A stretch of 56,822 nt of DNA from the NCBI GenBank assembly GCA_020718845.1, contig DYRG01000016.1:1-56822 (forward strand), given 5' to 3'. The DNA comes from Thiomargarita sp. GTDB lineage: Bacteria; Pseudomonadota; Gammaproteobacteria; Beggiatoales; Beggiatoaceae. Under the pieces are notes generated by a model that saw only the letters and a list, made by a program, of their open reading frames with translations, did no database searches and was not told the DNA's origin. Positions within the stretch are counted from its first letter, which is position 1. Every line of letters begins with the position of its first letter. A program made the translations under genes and the position numbers. Shown here piece by piece: positions 1 through 9,643 of this stretch.

Positions 1-273
1 GCCTATCTTGCCGCTCTTTAAATAGACCTTATCACCCTATTTTGCACCACTACCCTTTAATGTAATCTATATTTGTTAATCATTGTTGAACAAGTGGATA
101 TATATCAATATTATATGAAATATTCATAAAGGTAAGTTGGAATTGAAGTCTAATAATTTGTTGAGGTTTGCCCCCAATTTACGAATATTTGATATAATAT
201 CGCTATCTCTATTTTTTCAAATCTTCTCTCAAATGATTGTTTTGTTAAAATAACTCATAGGAACTGTAATAAG
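1..273. other. Leading intergenic region without a gene
   Basis: No convincing reading frame on either strand. The stretch is very AT-rich and probably holds the promoter of the lipoprotein gene that starts at 274, but no -35/-10 pair stands out clearly enough to assign. Confidence 0.5.
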
Positions 274-807
274 ATGAAAAGCCTCTGGTTGGTTTTATTA
301 AGTAGTGTATTTTTAGCAAGTTGTGCGGAGAAACCTGCGAGAGTGGATTATGAAGGTTGTGGTGCGCGCACTTTGTTTTGGGCGATTGGTCCAAAAACTG
401 AGCAAAAATATGTAGATGTGTGTTTTGTCGATCTTGATATGGGTGATTTGCGCGACAAATTTGATTTTGTTGCAATCGCTGGTTCAAATCAAGACACGCG
501 CCAACCCATTGATAATAATAAAGATGGGATTTCTGGCAATGGCAAATTTTTTAATGAACAAATTCATTGGGGAGGAAATACTTGCCAAAATTTTGCGCGG
601 CGCGTGGTTCAACATAATTGTGCAAAATTAACAAGTGCTTCAAAAACAGGGGGTTGCGAATGGATTGCCTTGCAAATTATTCCCAAACGCGGGATTAAAC
701 AAGGTTATGTGACCCTGACTCCTGTGGCTCGGGTGCGCCTGCCCGACGGTCAAGAATACAATAATACTTTGCGAACTTTTACAACTGGTTTCTCTGGATG
801 TCGTTGA
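274..807 (+). CDS. Lipoprotein of unknown function
   Basis: The 177-residue protein starts with a short hydrophobic leader ending in a lipobox (LASC, Cys17), so it should be lipid-anchored in the cell envelope. The mature part has several further cysteines and no domain I recognise. It is followed after 7 bases by a metallo-beta-lactamase-fold gene and may be co-transcribed with it. The function is unknown; only the lipoprotein sorting signal is well supported. Confidence 0.75.
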   Translation: MKSLWLVLLSSVFLASCAEKPARVDYEGCGARTLFWAIGPKTEQKYVDVCFVDLDMGDLRDKFDFVAIAGSNQDTRQPIDNNKDGISGNGKFFNEQIHWGGNTCQNFARRVVQHNCAKLTSASKTGGCEWIALQIIPKRGIKQGYVTLTPVARVRLPDGQEYNNTLRTFTTGFSGCR

Positions 808-814
808 TTTTATT

Positions 815-1453
815 ATGAAATTTAAAATTATCTCTGTCACGCCCTTTTTACAAAACTGCACTGTTTTATGGTGCGAAGAAACTTTACAAGCCGCCGTTGT
901 CGATCCGGGTGGCGATGTTCATTTGATCCAACAATTCCTTAATAATCAAGGACTAACGCTAACTCAAATCCTTTTAACGCACGGTCACATCGATCATGTG
1001 GGCGGCACGACGGCGTTGGCAACAGCATTAAATGTGCCAATCATTGGACCGCACATCGACGATAAATATTGGTTAGATAGCTTAGCAAAACAAAGCCAAA
1101 CTTTTGGTTTTCCTCATATTTCTGCGTTTCTTCCTCATCGTTGGTTAGAGGAAGGTGATGAAATAAAATTTGGAAAAGTTGCTCTAAAAGTCCTTCATTG
1201 TCCTGGACATACACCAGGTCATGTGGTTTTTTATCATCAAGAAAGTGCATTAGCTTTAGTCGGCGATGTTTTATTTCAAGGATCGATTGGTAGAACTGAT
1301 TTTCCGGGTGGAAATTACCAAGCTTTGATTAAATCCATTAAAGAAAAACTTTGGAAATTGGGAAACAACGTGCGTTTCATTGCTGGACACGGAGAAATGT
1401 CGAGTTTTGGAGAAGAACGTGAGAACAATCCCTTTGTCGGTGATTTTGCGTAG
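815..1453 (+). CDS. Metallo-beta-lactamase-fold hydrolase, YcbL/glyoxalase II-like
   Basis: A 212-residue protein with the metal-binding motif HGHIDH (His56, His58, Asp60, His61) and downstream ligand motifs GDVLF and GHG. These are the usual binuclear Zn/Fe ligands of the glyoxalase II branch of the fold. The length and the GSIGRTDFPGG segment fit the short YcbL-type hydrolases rather than true GloB, which has an extra C-terminal helical domain and occurs separately at 27987-28763. The substrate is probably a thioester or related metabolite, but cannot be told from sequence. The next gene starts 3 bases downstream, suggesting one transcript. Confidence 0.85.
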   Translation: MKFKIISVTPFLQNCTVLWCEETLQAAVVDPGGDVHLIQQFLNNQGLTLTQILLTHGHIDHVGGTTALATALNVPIIGPHIDDKYWLDSLAKQSQTFGFPHISAFLPHRWLEEGDEIKFGKVALKVLHCPGHTPGHVVFYHQESALALVGDVLFQGSIGRTDFPGGNYQALIKSIKEKLWKLGNNVRFIAGHGEMSSFGEERENNPFVGDFA

Positions 1454-1455
1454 TT

Positions 1456-2016
1456 ATGTTAGAACGCCAACGTTTAGCAGAAGAATGTGCCCGTTTGATG
1501 GTGCAAGAATTCATTGAAGATTTCCGAATTGCCAGACAAAAAACAGCCGCAAAGTTTGGCATTTCAAATCAACGTGATTTGCCCACCAACAGTGAAATCG
1601 AAATTGCATTACAAAATTATCAACGTTTGTTTCAAAAACAAGATCATTTGTACGCATTAAGAAAAACTGCAATTTCGGCAATGCAACTCTTTAAAAAATT
1701 CCAGCCGCGTTTGGTAGGAAAAATCTTAATTGGCACTGCAAATCCACATTCAGCGGTGAATTTGCATTTGTTCACAGATAATCCAGAAGAAATCGCGTTT
1801 TTTTTAATTGATCATAAAATACCCTATCAATTAGTTGAACGGCAATATATAGGTATTTCAAAGCCTTATCCTTGCTATCAATTTATTGCGGGAAATCATG
1901 AGGTTACGTTAACTATCTTTAATCTTTCAGAAATCCGCCAAGCCCCATCTGATCCAATTTCTGGAAAACCTATGCGACGGGCTAATTTAGCCACTGTTTC
2001 AGCGCTTTTATCTTAA
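1456..2016 (+). CDS. Conserved hypothetical protein, possibly nucleotidyltransferase-like
   Basis: This 186-residue soluble protein starts 3 bases after the preceding hydrolase. The N-terminal third is helical (residues 1-75). The remainder has a pattern like LIGTANPHSAVNLHLF that loosely recalls nucleotidyltransferase-like gammaproteobacterial proteins of unknown role. I see no complete GS-x10-DxD motif, so catalysis is not supported. It could equally be a structural or regulatory partner of the upstream hydrolase. Confidence 0.6.
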   Translation: MLERQRLAEECARLMVQEFIEDFRIARQKTAAKFGISNQRDLPTNSEIEIALQNYQRLFQKQDHLYALRKTAISAMQLFKKFQPRLVGKILIGTANPHSAVNLHLFTDNPEEIAFFLIDHKIPYQLVERQYIGISKPYPCYQFIAGNHEVTLTIFNLSEIRQAPSDPISGKPMRRANLATVSALLS

Positions 2017-2153
2017 TGTAATTACAGGCTTTTTTCGTTTGTCTGTTATTATGCACCGTTAATCGGTAAATGCTGGCAGTTTTATCAAATTGTTGGTATT
2101 TTCAAAAAACGAAATCGTTAAATTTTGTTATTTCAATCTGAGGAGAAATTACT

Positions 2154-4535
2154 ATGTTCACACCAAAACATTCCCTTGTATTACAAAGCGTTATCGTTAG
2201 CTTGCTTTCCACCCCGATGGTCACTCACGCCGCTGACACTCTTTTAAATGCCACTGCTCAATCTGCCACTGCTAATTCTTCCACCACAGGTTCAGAAGAA
2301 ATTGCTTTATATGCAGATGTAAATGGAACGGTTTCTGACTTTTCAGGAAAACCATTAGAAGGCGCAATCATTATCATTGGAAAAGGTCAAGCAACCACTG
2401 ATGCAACTGGCAAATATAAAATCACGGGTTTAGAGTTTGGTTCTTATAACGTTAAAGTGAGCAAAACAGGTTATTCTTTTAATGAAACTAGCGTCACTTT
2501 ATCTGCAACAAATCCTAATCCGATTTTGGATATTAAAAGCGTAGATCGTGGAAACCTTGCTCAAATTGCTTTGGGAACGCATAGTTGTAAAAATAATTCT
2601 AATCAAATTTTATTATTAGATTCGACGGGAAAATCGGTTAGAAATATCGATTCTACAATTGTAGGAAAAGGCATTGGTGTTGTAACTACTGATTGGGATT
2701 CAAATGGCAGTGTTGATTTCTTAGTTGCAAGCAACTTATTTGCTGGAAATGATGCGTTTGTATTTGATACAAAAGGAAACAAACTTTCTTCATTACCCGT
2801 TTCTACCTTTAATAAAGGGGTAAAAGTTGTTTTCGGAACACTTGAGAACGGCGAAACCGCAGTTGTTTCTAACCAAGGCGAAGATAAGAAAATTTATCTT
2901 TATGCTAATGGGAAAGAACCAACAAGTTTAGATATTTTAAAGAACTCTGCTGATGTAAATATCGTAATTGCTGATTTGAATAATGATAATTATGATGAAA
3001 TTATCGTTATTTCTGCGCAACCTATCAATGGCACAAATGCACTCGTTTTAGATAATAAAGGAAAAGCCTTAGCTTCTTTATTATTAACCTTAGATGGAAA
3101 ACCCGCCACTACAAATCTCCCAGGTTTAGTAGGAACTGAATTTTTTTATCAAGATAAATCGGTGTTAGCCATTGGAAATGCAACTGGATCAAAACATCAA
3201 GTTGCTTTATATAGTTTTGATAAAGATTTCAAACCTACTTTCATTAAAAACTTTAATTTCATGAGTTCAGGTTCTGGCGTTTCAAGTGGCACTGATTTAT
3301 GTACTTTAAATGGTAATTCTGGCTTGTTATTAAGTTACACCGCAATTGATAATAAACCAGCCTTATTAGTAGCAGAGAACGGCGGCAAAGGTTTAATTAG
3401 CATCGATGGTCAAGGAAAGCTATTGAAAAAATCCGCTTTATCTGATCAAAACAGCGTGATTTCTAGTGTTTCTGGTACAAATATCGATTTGAATTTAAAA
3501 ACTTTAGATACTTTACCGCCTCCAGGTGTTGCAATTAAAGACGTTGCTGTGATAGGAACTGAAGAGAAACCTTTGGAAGTAGAAGATCGTGAAGTGGATG
3601 GAAATGTTCATTTTGAAAACGTGGTTATTGGGAAAATTACAATTACCATTAATGCAAATATTACCTTTGGTAAAAATGTGCGTTTCAAACATAAGGATCA
3701 CATTCCTAAAGGTGTTAATTTAGGAAATATTCTTCTTAAAATTCAACAGCCTACTAAAAAGACTAAGAAAATTCCGCCCGCGATTAACTTAACCCAAAGT
3801 ATCGTGATTAATGCACCTACCGTTTTGCAACAAATTCAAACCCAAGTTCCAGCAGTTGAACAAGAGCAAACAACAGGTAATTTAACTGTAGATGTTGGAC
3901 AACAACGTTTTACATTAAAACCTGTGAAAATCAAACAAGGTGAAGGTAAGAAACCTAAAGGATTTAACTTTGAAATAACGGGTGAAGTTACCTTTGTAAC
4001 TGAAGAAGACCATGAGGTTGGACTTGTTCCCGCGATGGAAGATACTGAAAGTTTAGCAACTGCTTTAGAACAAGGTGGCATTGGGGGATTAGAAGCAGCT
4101 GATTCTGGACAAATGACCGCTGAGCCTACCGTTTCAACTCCAGATGTAAATTCTTATGCTGGAACTCCTGAAATGTTTTCAGAACCCGCAGACGATGCCG
4201 AACCTGAAGGATTACAACCTGTTGATGCAGAGAATTTACCGAAAGGAAATAAATTTTTGAGAGCGTTAATTTTCAAAGATAAAAAGGGTAAGAAACGCAA
4301 ACAAAAGATTTATCCTTATTTTGCGCAATTAGATTTCGGTCAAATGTTCACTATTGATTTGAAAGGCGTAGTTTCTTTGACTTTCAACGGTATTTCTATC
4401 AGAGGAATGTTGGATTATGGCATCAAATATGATTTCACAAATTATTCTTCATTTGATGTTCAAGCTAGAGGCGATGGAAATTATGTAATTATATATCCTT
4501 CTGGTGGAAAACAAACCTTATTTACTATCAAATAA
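2154..4535 (+). CDS. Secreted protein with carboxypeptidase-regulatory-like domain and FG-GAP-like repeats
   Basis: The start is set by a strong ribosome-binding site (AGGAGA at 2141). Residues 1-26 are a signal peptide ending THA. Residues about 53-118 form a carboxypeptidase D regulatory-like beta sandwich (G-x-V, GATTD-type and GSYNVKV segments). From about 130 to 440 there are repeats with calcium-binding loops such as DWDSNGSVD and DLNNDNYDE, typical of FG-GAP/VCBS beta-propeller proteins. The C-terminal 350 residues are low-complexity and acidic, then a conserved-looking block I cannot name. It is probably an extracellular or surface protein binding a ligand or polymer. A terminator follows. 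Confidence 0.7.
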   Translation: MFTPKHSLVLQSVIVSLLSTPMVTHAADTLLNATAQSATANSSTTGSEEIALYADVNGTVSDFSGKPLEGAIIIIGKGQATTDATGKYKITGLEFGSYNVKVSKTGYSFNETSVTLSATNPNPILDIKSVDRGNLAQIALGTHSCKNNSNQILLLDSTGKSVRNIDSTIVGKGIGVVTTDWDSNGSVDFLVASNLFAGNDAFVFDTKGNKLSSLPVSTFNKGVKVVFGTLENGETAVVSNQGEDKKIYLYANGKEPTSLDILKNSADVNIVIADLNNDNYDEIIVISAQPINGTNALVLDNKGKALASLLLTLDGKPATTNLPGLVGTEFFYQDKSVLAIGNATGSKHQVALYSFDKDFKPTFIKNFNFMSSGSGVSSGTDLCTLNGNSGLLLSYTAIDNKPALLVAENGGKGLISIDGQGKLLKKSALSDQNSVISSVSGTNIDLNLKTLDTLPPPGVAIKDVAVIGTEEKPLEVEDREVDGNVHFENVVIGKITITINANITFGKNVRFKHKDHIPKGVNLGNILLKIQQPTKKTKKIPPAINLTQSIVINAPTVLQQIQTQVPAVEQEQTTGNLTVDVGQQRFTLKPVKIKQGEGKKPKGFNFEITGEVTFVTEEDHEVGLVPAMEDTESLATALEQGGIGGLEAADSGQMTAEPTVSTPDVNSYAGTPEMFSEPADDAEPEGLQPVDAENLPKGNKFLRALIFKDKKGKKRKQKIYPYFAQLDFGQMFTIDLKGVVSLTFNGISIRGMLDYGIKYDFTNYSSFDVQARGDGNYVIIYPSGGKQTLFTIK

Positions 4536-4557
4536 TTTTTCTTAACTTTCCTAAAGA

Positions 4558-4591
4558 AACTCTCCTATGAAATAATGAGGAGAGTTTTTTT
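4558..4591 (+). terminator. Rho-independent terminator of the secreted repeat protein gene
   Basis: Perfect 9-bp stem AACTCTCCT (4558-4566) / AGGAGAGTT (4578-4586) with an 11-base loop, followed by a run of T. Confidence 0.9.
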
Positions 4592-4722
4592 ATAGGCGAT
4601 CAATAAACCATGCGTTTGTTTTTGAAATTCGGTTGTTAATAAACTAATTTTTTGTAAAAAAAAGCTGTATTTTTATGATTTAATCCCTAAAATAATGAAA
4701 ACACTTGCCAAAAAATACATTT

Positions 4723-5538
4723 ATGACTATTGAAAACATCTCCATCAACACTTTAACCCAGCCGTTGGTCACGCAATTGGTCGCGGACGCGGACGTGCTG
4801 CGGTTGACAATTGACTATTTGGACAACGGATGTCGCGTGGTTGATGCGACGTTGGGCGGGCTTGAGGCGGGTCGCCGCTTGGTGGAAATCGCGCTCGGCG
4901 GTTTGGGAAGCGCACGCATCGACAGTCATTTGCGTTTGCAAGTTACTGCGCCTGCGTTGGCGTGTGCGGCGAGCCAATTCCCCAACTGGACGTTGCACTA
5001 TAGCAAAGGTAAAGCACATTTTCACGGTTATGGTTGCGGCGCAGCACAAGTTTTAGCGAAAAAATCGCCAATTCTCAAACACTTAGGTTATGAAGATCGG
5101 GCGGGGAAAGCGGCTTTAATTGTGATCGCCGACAAAATTCCACCGTTAGATTTAAGCGATCAAATCGCTGATACTTGCGGCGTTGAACCCGATGAATTAA
5201 CGTTAATTGTAACGCCAGCGCACAGTTTAGCGGGAATGATTTTACTGTTAAGTCAAGGGCTTGCATTAGCGGTTCGTCAAAGTCAAGCAACGTGGGAAAT
5301 TACCGATGCAACGATGACAATTCCTCTAAATGCGGCGGGAGGAAAACATCCGATTGAACAAGCCATGACGCATATTTTACAATTTGCGGAAGTTGCTCTG
5401 TGGACAAATGCCGATCCTAAAAACATTTTAAGGCATTTAAAAGAACGTCCGTCTTTGCCAGAGAAACTTGATTTAGCAACCTTGATGCTCATGCCCGCAA
5501 AAGTAACTGTTTTTGCACAAGGTGAAACATTTTCCTAA
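4723..5538 (+). CDS. mch: Methenyltetrahydromethanopterin cyclohydrolase homologue (H4MPT C1 pathway)
   Basis: The protein has the family signatures NGCRVVDA, GGLEAGRRL, CGVEPDELTLIVTP followed by SLAG, and a C-terminal LMLMPAKVTVF. Mch hydrolyses methenyl-H4MPT to formyl-H4MPT in the tetrahydromethanopterin formaldehyde oxidation path of methylotrophs. At about 271 residues it is shorter than the usual 310-320, the loss being in the last third. I chose ATG 4723; an in-frame TTG at 4705 would add six residues, and neither has a good ribosome-binding site. No other H4MPT genes (fae, mtdB, fhc) lie nearby. The 5' half is visibly more GC-rich than the 3' half. Confidence 0.75.
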   Translation: MTIENISINTLTQPLVTQLVADADVLRLTIDYLDNGCRVVDATLGGLEAGRRLVEIALGGLGSARIDSHLRLQVTAPALACAASQFPNWTLHYSKGKAHFHGYGCGAAQVLAKKSPILKHLGYEDRAGKAALIVIADKIPPLDLSDQIADTCGVEPDELTLIVTPAHSLAGMILLLSQGLALAVRQSQATWEITDATMTIPLNAAGGKHPIEQAMTHILQFAEVALWTNADPKNILRHLKERPSLPEKLDLATLMLMPAKVTVFAQGETFS

Positions 5539-6233
5539 TTAAATAAAACACTTAATCCCCATTGTTCTGGTGGTGTAGAAACCAATTTCATCGGCAACAT
5601 TGGCGCAGTGGGGCGAAAGGTTAATTTAAAGTTTTTGGGTTGTTTGAGAAAGGTTAAAATAGGTTCTTTGATTTGCTTAGGAAAAGGGAGCAAATCAACT
5701 TGATTAAACCATCCACTTAATTGCGGCATTAATTGTTGCCAAATTTTTCCAATTTTATAATCAGCTTCTAAAGAAACAATCTGCCCAGTTCCTTTCAAAG
5801 TTGTATTTATTTTTAGCTCGCCCCATTCTTCACTTTTAAGTTGAGCATTGATTTGTTTTTCTTTATTTTTATCCTGTAATGTTAAAAATAAATTTGCTTT
5901 AAAAAACAAATCTTTAGAGAGCTGAAAAAAGATATTTTCTGCAACGGCGTTGATTTGTTCAGGCAAAGCATACAACTCTTTTAATAAAACCGTTTGAGCG
6001 GTGAGTTTCTCAATATACGGCATTTGTAAAGAAATATTTTTAACCTCACCTTGTAATGCGTAATTAATAAAAGCCTCTTGATAAGAAATATAAGTGGACG
6101 GCTGTAATTTTGTAATCTGTTGATTTAATTGAGATTTTAAAAAATAATCACCAATGGCTTTTGCCGAACCAAGCGCAATTGCTGTCAGAAATATTAAAAG
6201 AAAACCTAATTTTTTGAGCAGTGGTGCGTTCAT
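5535..6233 (-). CDS. Membrane-anchored periplasmic protein of unknown function
   Basis: A 232-residue protein with a hydrophobic N-terminal segment (residues about 8-27) that could be a signal anchor, followed by a polar domain of alternating beta-type segments. It recalls a reduced DUF945/YdgA-like or AsmA-like protein, and the larger gene at 28818-30398 has a comparable style, but the similarity is too weak to assign. It converges with mch, the two stop codons overlapping by 4 bases, and diverges from purH. Confidence 0.65.
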   Translation of the reverse strand: MNAPLLKKLGFLLIFLTAIALGSAKAIGDYFLKSQLNQQITKLQPSTYISYQEAFINYALQGEVKNISLQMPYIEKLTAQTVLLKELYALPEQINAVAENIFFQLSKDLFFKANLFLTLQDKNKEKQINAQLKSEEWGELKINTTLKGTGQIVSLEADYKIGKIWQQLMPQLSGWFNQVDLLPFPKQIKEPILTFLKQPKNFKLTFRPTAPMLPMKLVSTPPEQWGLSVLFN

Positions 6234-6271
6234 AACTTTATAATAATCGGATTTTTGCTTAGGAGAACATT

Positions 6272-7813
6272 ATGATACAACGCGCTTTGATGAGCGTCTC
6301 GGATAAAACGGGGCTGGTGGAATTTGCCCGCGCTTTGCACGCCAAAGGCATCGAAATTTTATCGACGGGTGGTACAGCTAAGTTATTGATGCAAAACAAT
6401 ATTCCTGTGATTGAAGTTTCAGATTATACGGGTTTTCCAGAAATGATGGACGGGCGTTTGAAAACTTTGCACCCCAAAATTCACGGCGGTTTGCTCGGCA
6501 GACGCGGCATCGATGAAACCGTCATGCAACAAAACAACATTTCTCCGATTGATTTGGTCGTTGTTAATCTTTATCCATTTGAACAGACCGTTGCCAAGCC
6601 CGATTGCGATTTAGAAACCGCGATTGAAAACATCGATATTGGTGGACCAACAATGCTTCGTGCCGCCGCTAAAAATCATCATTCTGTTACAGTGGTTGTT
6701 GATAGCGCAGATTATCAAGTTGTTCTCAAAGAATTAGAAGAAAATAATGATACTTTTAAAGAAACGCGCTTTCATTTGGCATTAAAAGTCTTTGAACACA
6801 CTGCTCGTTATGATGGTGCAATTGCGAATTACTTAGGCAAACAACTTGATAAAGATTTTCCTCGCACTTTATCATTTCAATTCAAAAAAGCTCAAGCGAT
6901 GCGTTATGGAGAAAATCCTCATCAAAATGCTGCATTTTATGTTGAGCATTCTCCTAAAAAAGCCTGCATTGCAACGTCAACACAAATTCAAGGAAAAGAG
7001 CTTTCTTATAATAATGTTGCGGATACCGATGCAGCTTTAGAATGTGTGAAATCTTTTGAAGAACCAGCTTGTGTCATTGTTAAACACGCGAATCCTTGTG
7101 GCGTTGCAGTTGGAGAAAACATTTTAACGGCTTATAATCGTGCATTTCAAACCGATCCCACATCCGCATTTGGTGGCATTATTGCGTTTAATAGAACTTT
7201 AGATGCCGAAACCGCTAAAGCAATCGTTGATCGTCAATTTGTTGAAGTGATTATTGCGCCTGATGTTTTAGAAGAAGCTAAACCCATTTTAGCCACTAAA
7301 ACTAATGTTCGCGTGTTAAATTGTGGTTTCTGGGATAAATCCATTCCCGATTTTGATTTCAAACGAGTAAATGGTGGTTTATTAGTTCAAGATCGTGATT
7401 TAGGCATGGTTACAAAAAACGATTTGAAAATCGTCACCAAACGTGTTCCCACTGAGGACGAAATACGGGATTTGTTATTTGCATGGAAAGTCGTTAAATT
7501 CGTCAAATCAAATGCGATTATTTATTGCAAAGAAAATATGACGATTGGGATTGGTGCTGGACAAATGAGTCGTGTGTATAGTGCAAAGATTGCAGCGATT
7601 AAAGCAAGTGATGAGAAACTTGAAGTAAAAGGCTCTGTAATGGCATCCGATGCGTTCTTCCCATTCCGCGATGGATTAGACGCTGCCGCAGCAGTAGGCG
7701 TGACCGCAGTTATTCAACCTGGGGGTTCTGTACGCGATGAAGAAGTGATTGCGGCTGCCGATGAGCATGGCATTGCAATGGTCTTTACTGGAATGCGTCA
7801 TTTTAGACATTAG
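6272..7813 (+). CDS. purH: Bifunctional AICAR formyltransferase / IMP cyclohydrolase
   Basis: It carries out the last two steps of de novo purine synthesis. The N-terminal IMP cyclohydrolase (MGS-like) domain shows [12 protein letters not shown] and STGGTAKLL. The transformylase domain begins near residue 150 and contains [19 protein letters not shown] and the C-terminal SDAFFPFRD. At 513 residues it is close to the usual length. The ATG has a good ribosome-binding site (AGGAGA). purC lies 8 kb away, so the purine genes are scattered here rather than in one operon. Confidence 0.97.
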   Translation: MIQRALMSVSDKTGLVEFARALHAKGIEILSTGGTAKLLMQNNIPVIEVSDYTGFPEMMDGRLKTLHPKIHGGLLGRRGIDETVMQQNNISPIDLVVVNLYPFEQTVAKPDCDLETAIENIDIGGPTMLRAAAKNHHSVTVVVDSADYQVVLKELEENNDTFKETRFHLALKVFEHTARYDGAIANYLGKQLDKDFPRTLSFQFKKAQAMRYGENPHQNAAFYVEHSPKKACIATSTQIQGKELSYNNVADTDAALECVKSFEEPACVIVKHANPCGVAVGENILTAYNRAFQTDPTSAFGGIIAFNRTLDAETAKAIVDRQFVEVIIAPDVLEEAKPILATKTNVRVLNCGFWDKSIPDFDFKRVNGGLLVQDRDLGMVTKNDLKIVTKRVPTEDEIRDLLFAWKVVKFVKSNAIIYCKENMTIGIGAGQMSRVYSAKIAAIKASDEKLEVKGSVMASDAFFPFRDGLDAAAAVGVTAVIQPGGSVRDEEVIAAADEHGIAMVFTGMRHFRH

Positions 7814-7817
7814 AGTG

Positions 7818-7859
7818 TATTTGTAGTATTTGTAGTAGTATTTGTAGTAGTATTTGTAG
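7818..7859 (+). repeat. Short tandem repeat of TATTTGTAGTAG units
   Basis: Four imperfect head-to-tail copies of a 9-12 base unit directly after the purH stop. It is probably a slippage-prone tract. No coding role is seen. Confidence 0.8.
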
Positions 7860-7889
7860 GTTGGGGTGAAAACCCCAACAAATTTTTTT
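7860..7889 (+). terminator. Palindromic repeat acting as terminator of purH
   Basis: 8-bp stem GTTGGGGT / ACCCCAAC with a GAAA loop, followed by a T run. The same palindrome recurs in inverted orientation at 44580-44599, so this is a dispersed element that happens to supply a terminator. Confidence 0.7.
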
Positions 7890-7908
7890 GGTAATTTTTG
7901 AAAAAAAT

Positions 7909-9639
7909 ATGAACATAAAACAAAGAACTTGGCATTTCATTTTTTTAGCAATTGCAACCATTGCCGTATATTATCATACTCTAGATGTGCCGTTTTATTT
8001 AGATGACTTTTCGTCTATTCAAGAAAACCCGTTAATTTATAATTGGCAGGGTTTCTCGCAATTGTGGAATTACGCGCCGTTGCGGATTGTTGGCTATTTA
8101 AGTTTTGCTTTAAATTATTATGTTGGTAAATTTGATTATATGGGTTATCATTTAATTAATATTTCAATTCATTTTTTAGTGGGTTTTACTTTATATCTTT
8201 TTATTTAAACCTTATTAAAAACACCGCGTATAAAAATTTCTGATCAAACGCATTTGTGGTTGCCGTTATTTGCTGCATTATTTTTTATTTTACATCCTCT
8301 TCATATTCAAGCAGTTACCTATATTGTGCAACGATTAGCATCTTTAGCAGCATTGTTTTATATTTTAACGATGTTTAGTTTTGTGCAAGCGCGTTTAAAT
8401 TCTGAGAAAAAAATAATGTGGATTGTGATTTGTCTCATTTCTGCATTATTAGCTTTTTTTACGAAACAAAATACTTTTACTTTACCGATTGTTTTATTAT
8501 TAATTGAGATTTGTTTTTTTAGCACTTCTTTTAAAACATTGTTTCGTTTTGGATTGATTAGTGCAGGAGTTTTAGGTTTTATTTTTGTGATGTTATCGTG
8601 GAATTTGAATTATCAACCTTTTTCTTTAGAAGCAATGCAGGCTTTAACTAAAGAAACTGATAAGATTTCTCGATTAGATTATTTTGCCAGTCAAATGCAA
8701 GTTATTTGGATTTATTTGAAATTGTTTTTCTATCCAATTGGTTTGCATATTGATTACGATCCGTTTCCTTTGACGGGTTTTAATTTATTTACTATTTTTG
8801 CAACACTTGCGCATTTTAGCATTATTGCTATTTCATTGTTTTTTTTAAGAAAATTACCGTTATTAGCATTTGGCATTTTGTTTTATTATGTTGCGCATAG
8901 TATTGAATCGGGTTTTATTCCGATTCGAGATGTAATTTTTGAGCATCGAACCTATTTGCCAGACATTGGATTAGTAATTATTATGGGTTGGTTTTTAATA
9001 GAAAAAGTTGTAAATTGGATTAAATTACCAACAGTTCTAGCGTTGAGCAGCGTATTATTAATTGTGTTAGGAATTCAAACATGGGAAAGAAATCAATTGT
9101 GGCGTGACCCAGTGGCTTTGTGGCAACATAATGTGACTCTTGCACCGAGTAAAGAAAGAGCGTGGTCGGTGTTAGGAAAGCATTTATTAGAACGTCAGCA
9201 AGCAAAAGAAGGTATTCAAGCCTTAGAACGGGCAATTGAATTACAAAAGAAAAGCGGTAAAAAAGGCATTAATACCGTTGATATTATAAACTTAATTGTC
9301 GGTTTCAAAATGCTTAAAGAATACGATAAAGCCTTACATTTAACGCAACAGGTTTTAAATCAACCAATGACCCCTTTGTTGAAATCTAAATTTTTGATTA
9401 ATCAAGCAAATATTTTTTATGAGCAAGATCGTATTTCTGAAGCAGAGCAATCTTTACGTCAAGCGATTGCAATTTATCCTAATGATTTAACTGCGAAAGG
9501 TAATTTAGCAAGTTTATTAGGAAATCGAGGAAGTTTTGAGGAAGCGGAAGCTTTATATTTAGAAGTTTTGCGTTATTATCCAACCAATAAAGCCGTGCAA
9601 GAAAATTTGCAAAATTTGCGTAAATTACAAGGTAAATAA
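7909..9639 (+). pseudogene. TPR-containing polytopic membrane protein (TMTC-like), interrupted by an in-frame stop
   Basis: Residues 1-99 from ATG 7909 and the open frame from 8209 onward are in the same frame and are separated only by TAA at 8206-8208. The sequence continues across the stop as expected for one polytopic protein: a luminal loop with YLDDFSSIQENP, several membrane helices, then a C-terminal TPR region (about the last 170 codons). The family resembles TMTC-type or GT39-like membrane proteins used in surface glycan or protein modification. The second part could restart at TTG 8254. Either a nonsense mutation, a read-through or a sequencing error explains it. Apart from the stop, the frame shows no further damage. 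Confidence 0.75.
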
Positions 9640-9643
9640 AGAA

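Noticed and set aside
4753-5056. Overlapping reading frames on both strands of mch
   Set aside because: They arise from the GC-rich codons of mch and have no family features or ribosome-binding sites.
7818-7859. CRISPR array
   Set aside because: Units are only 9-12 bases, without spacers, and there are no cas genes.
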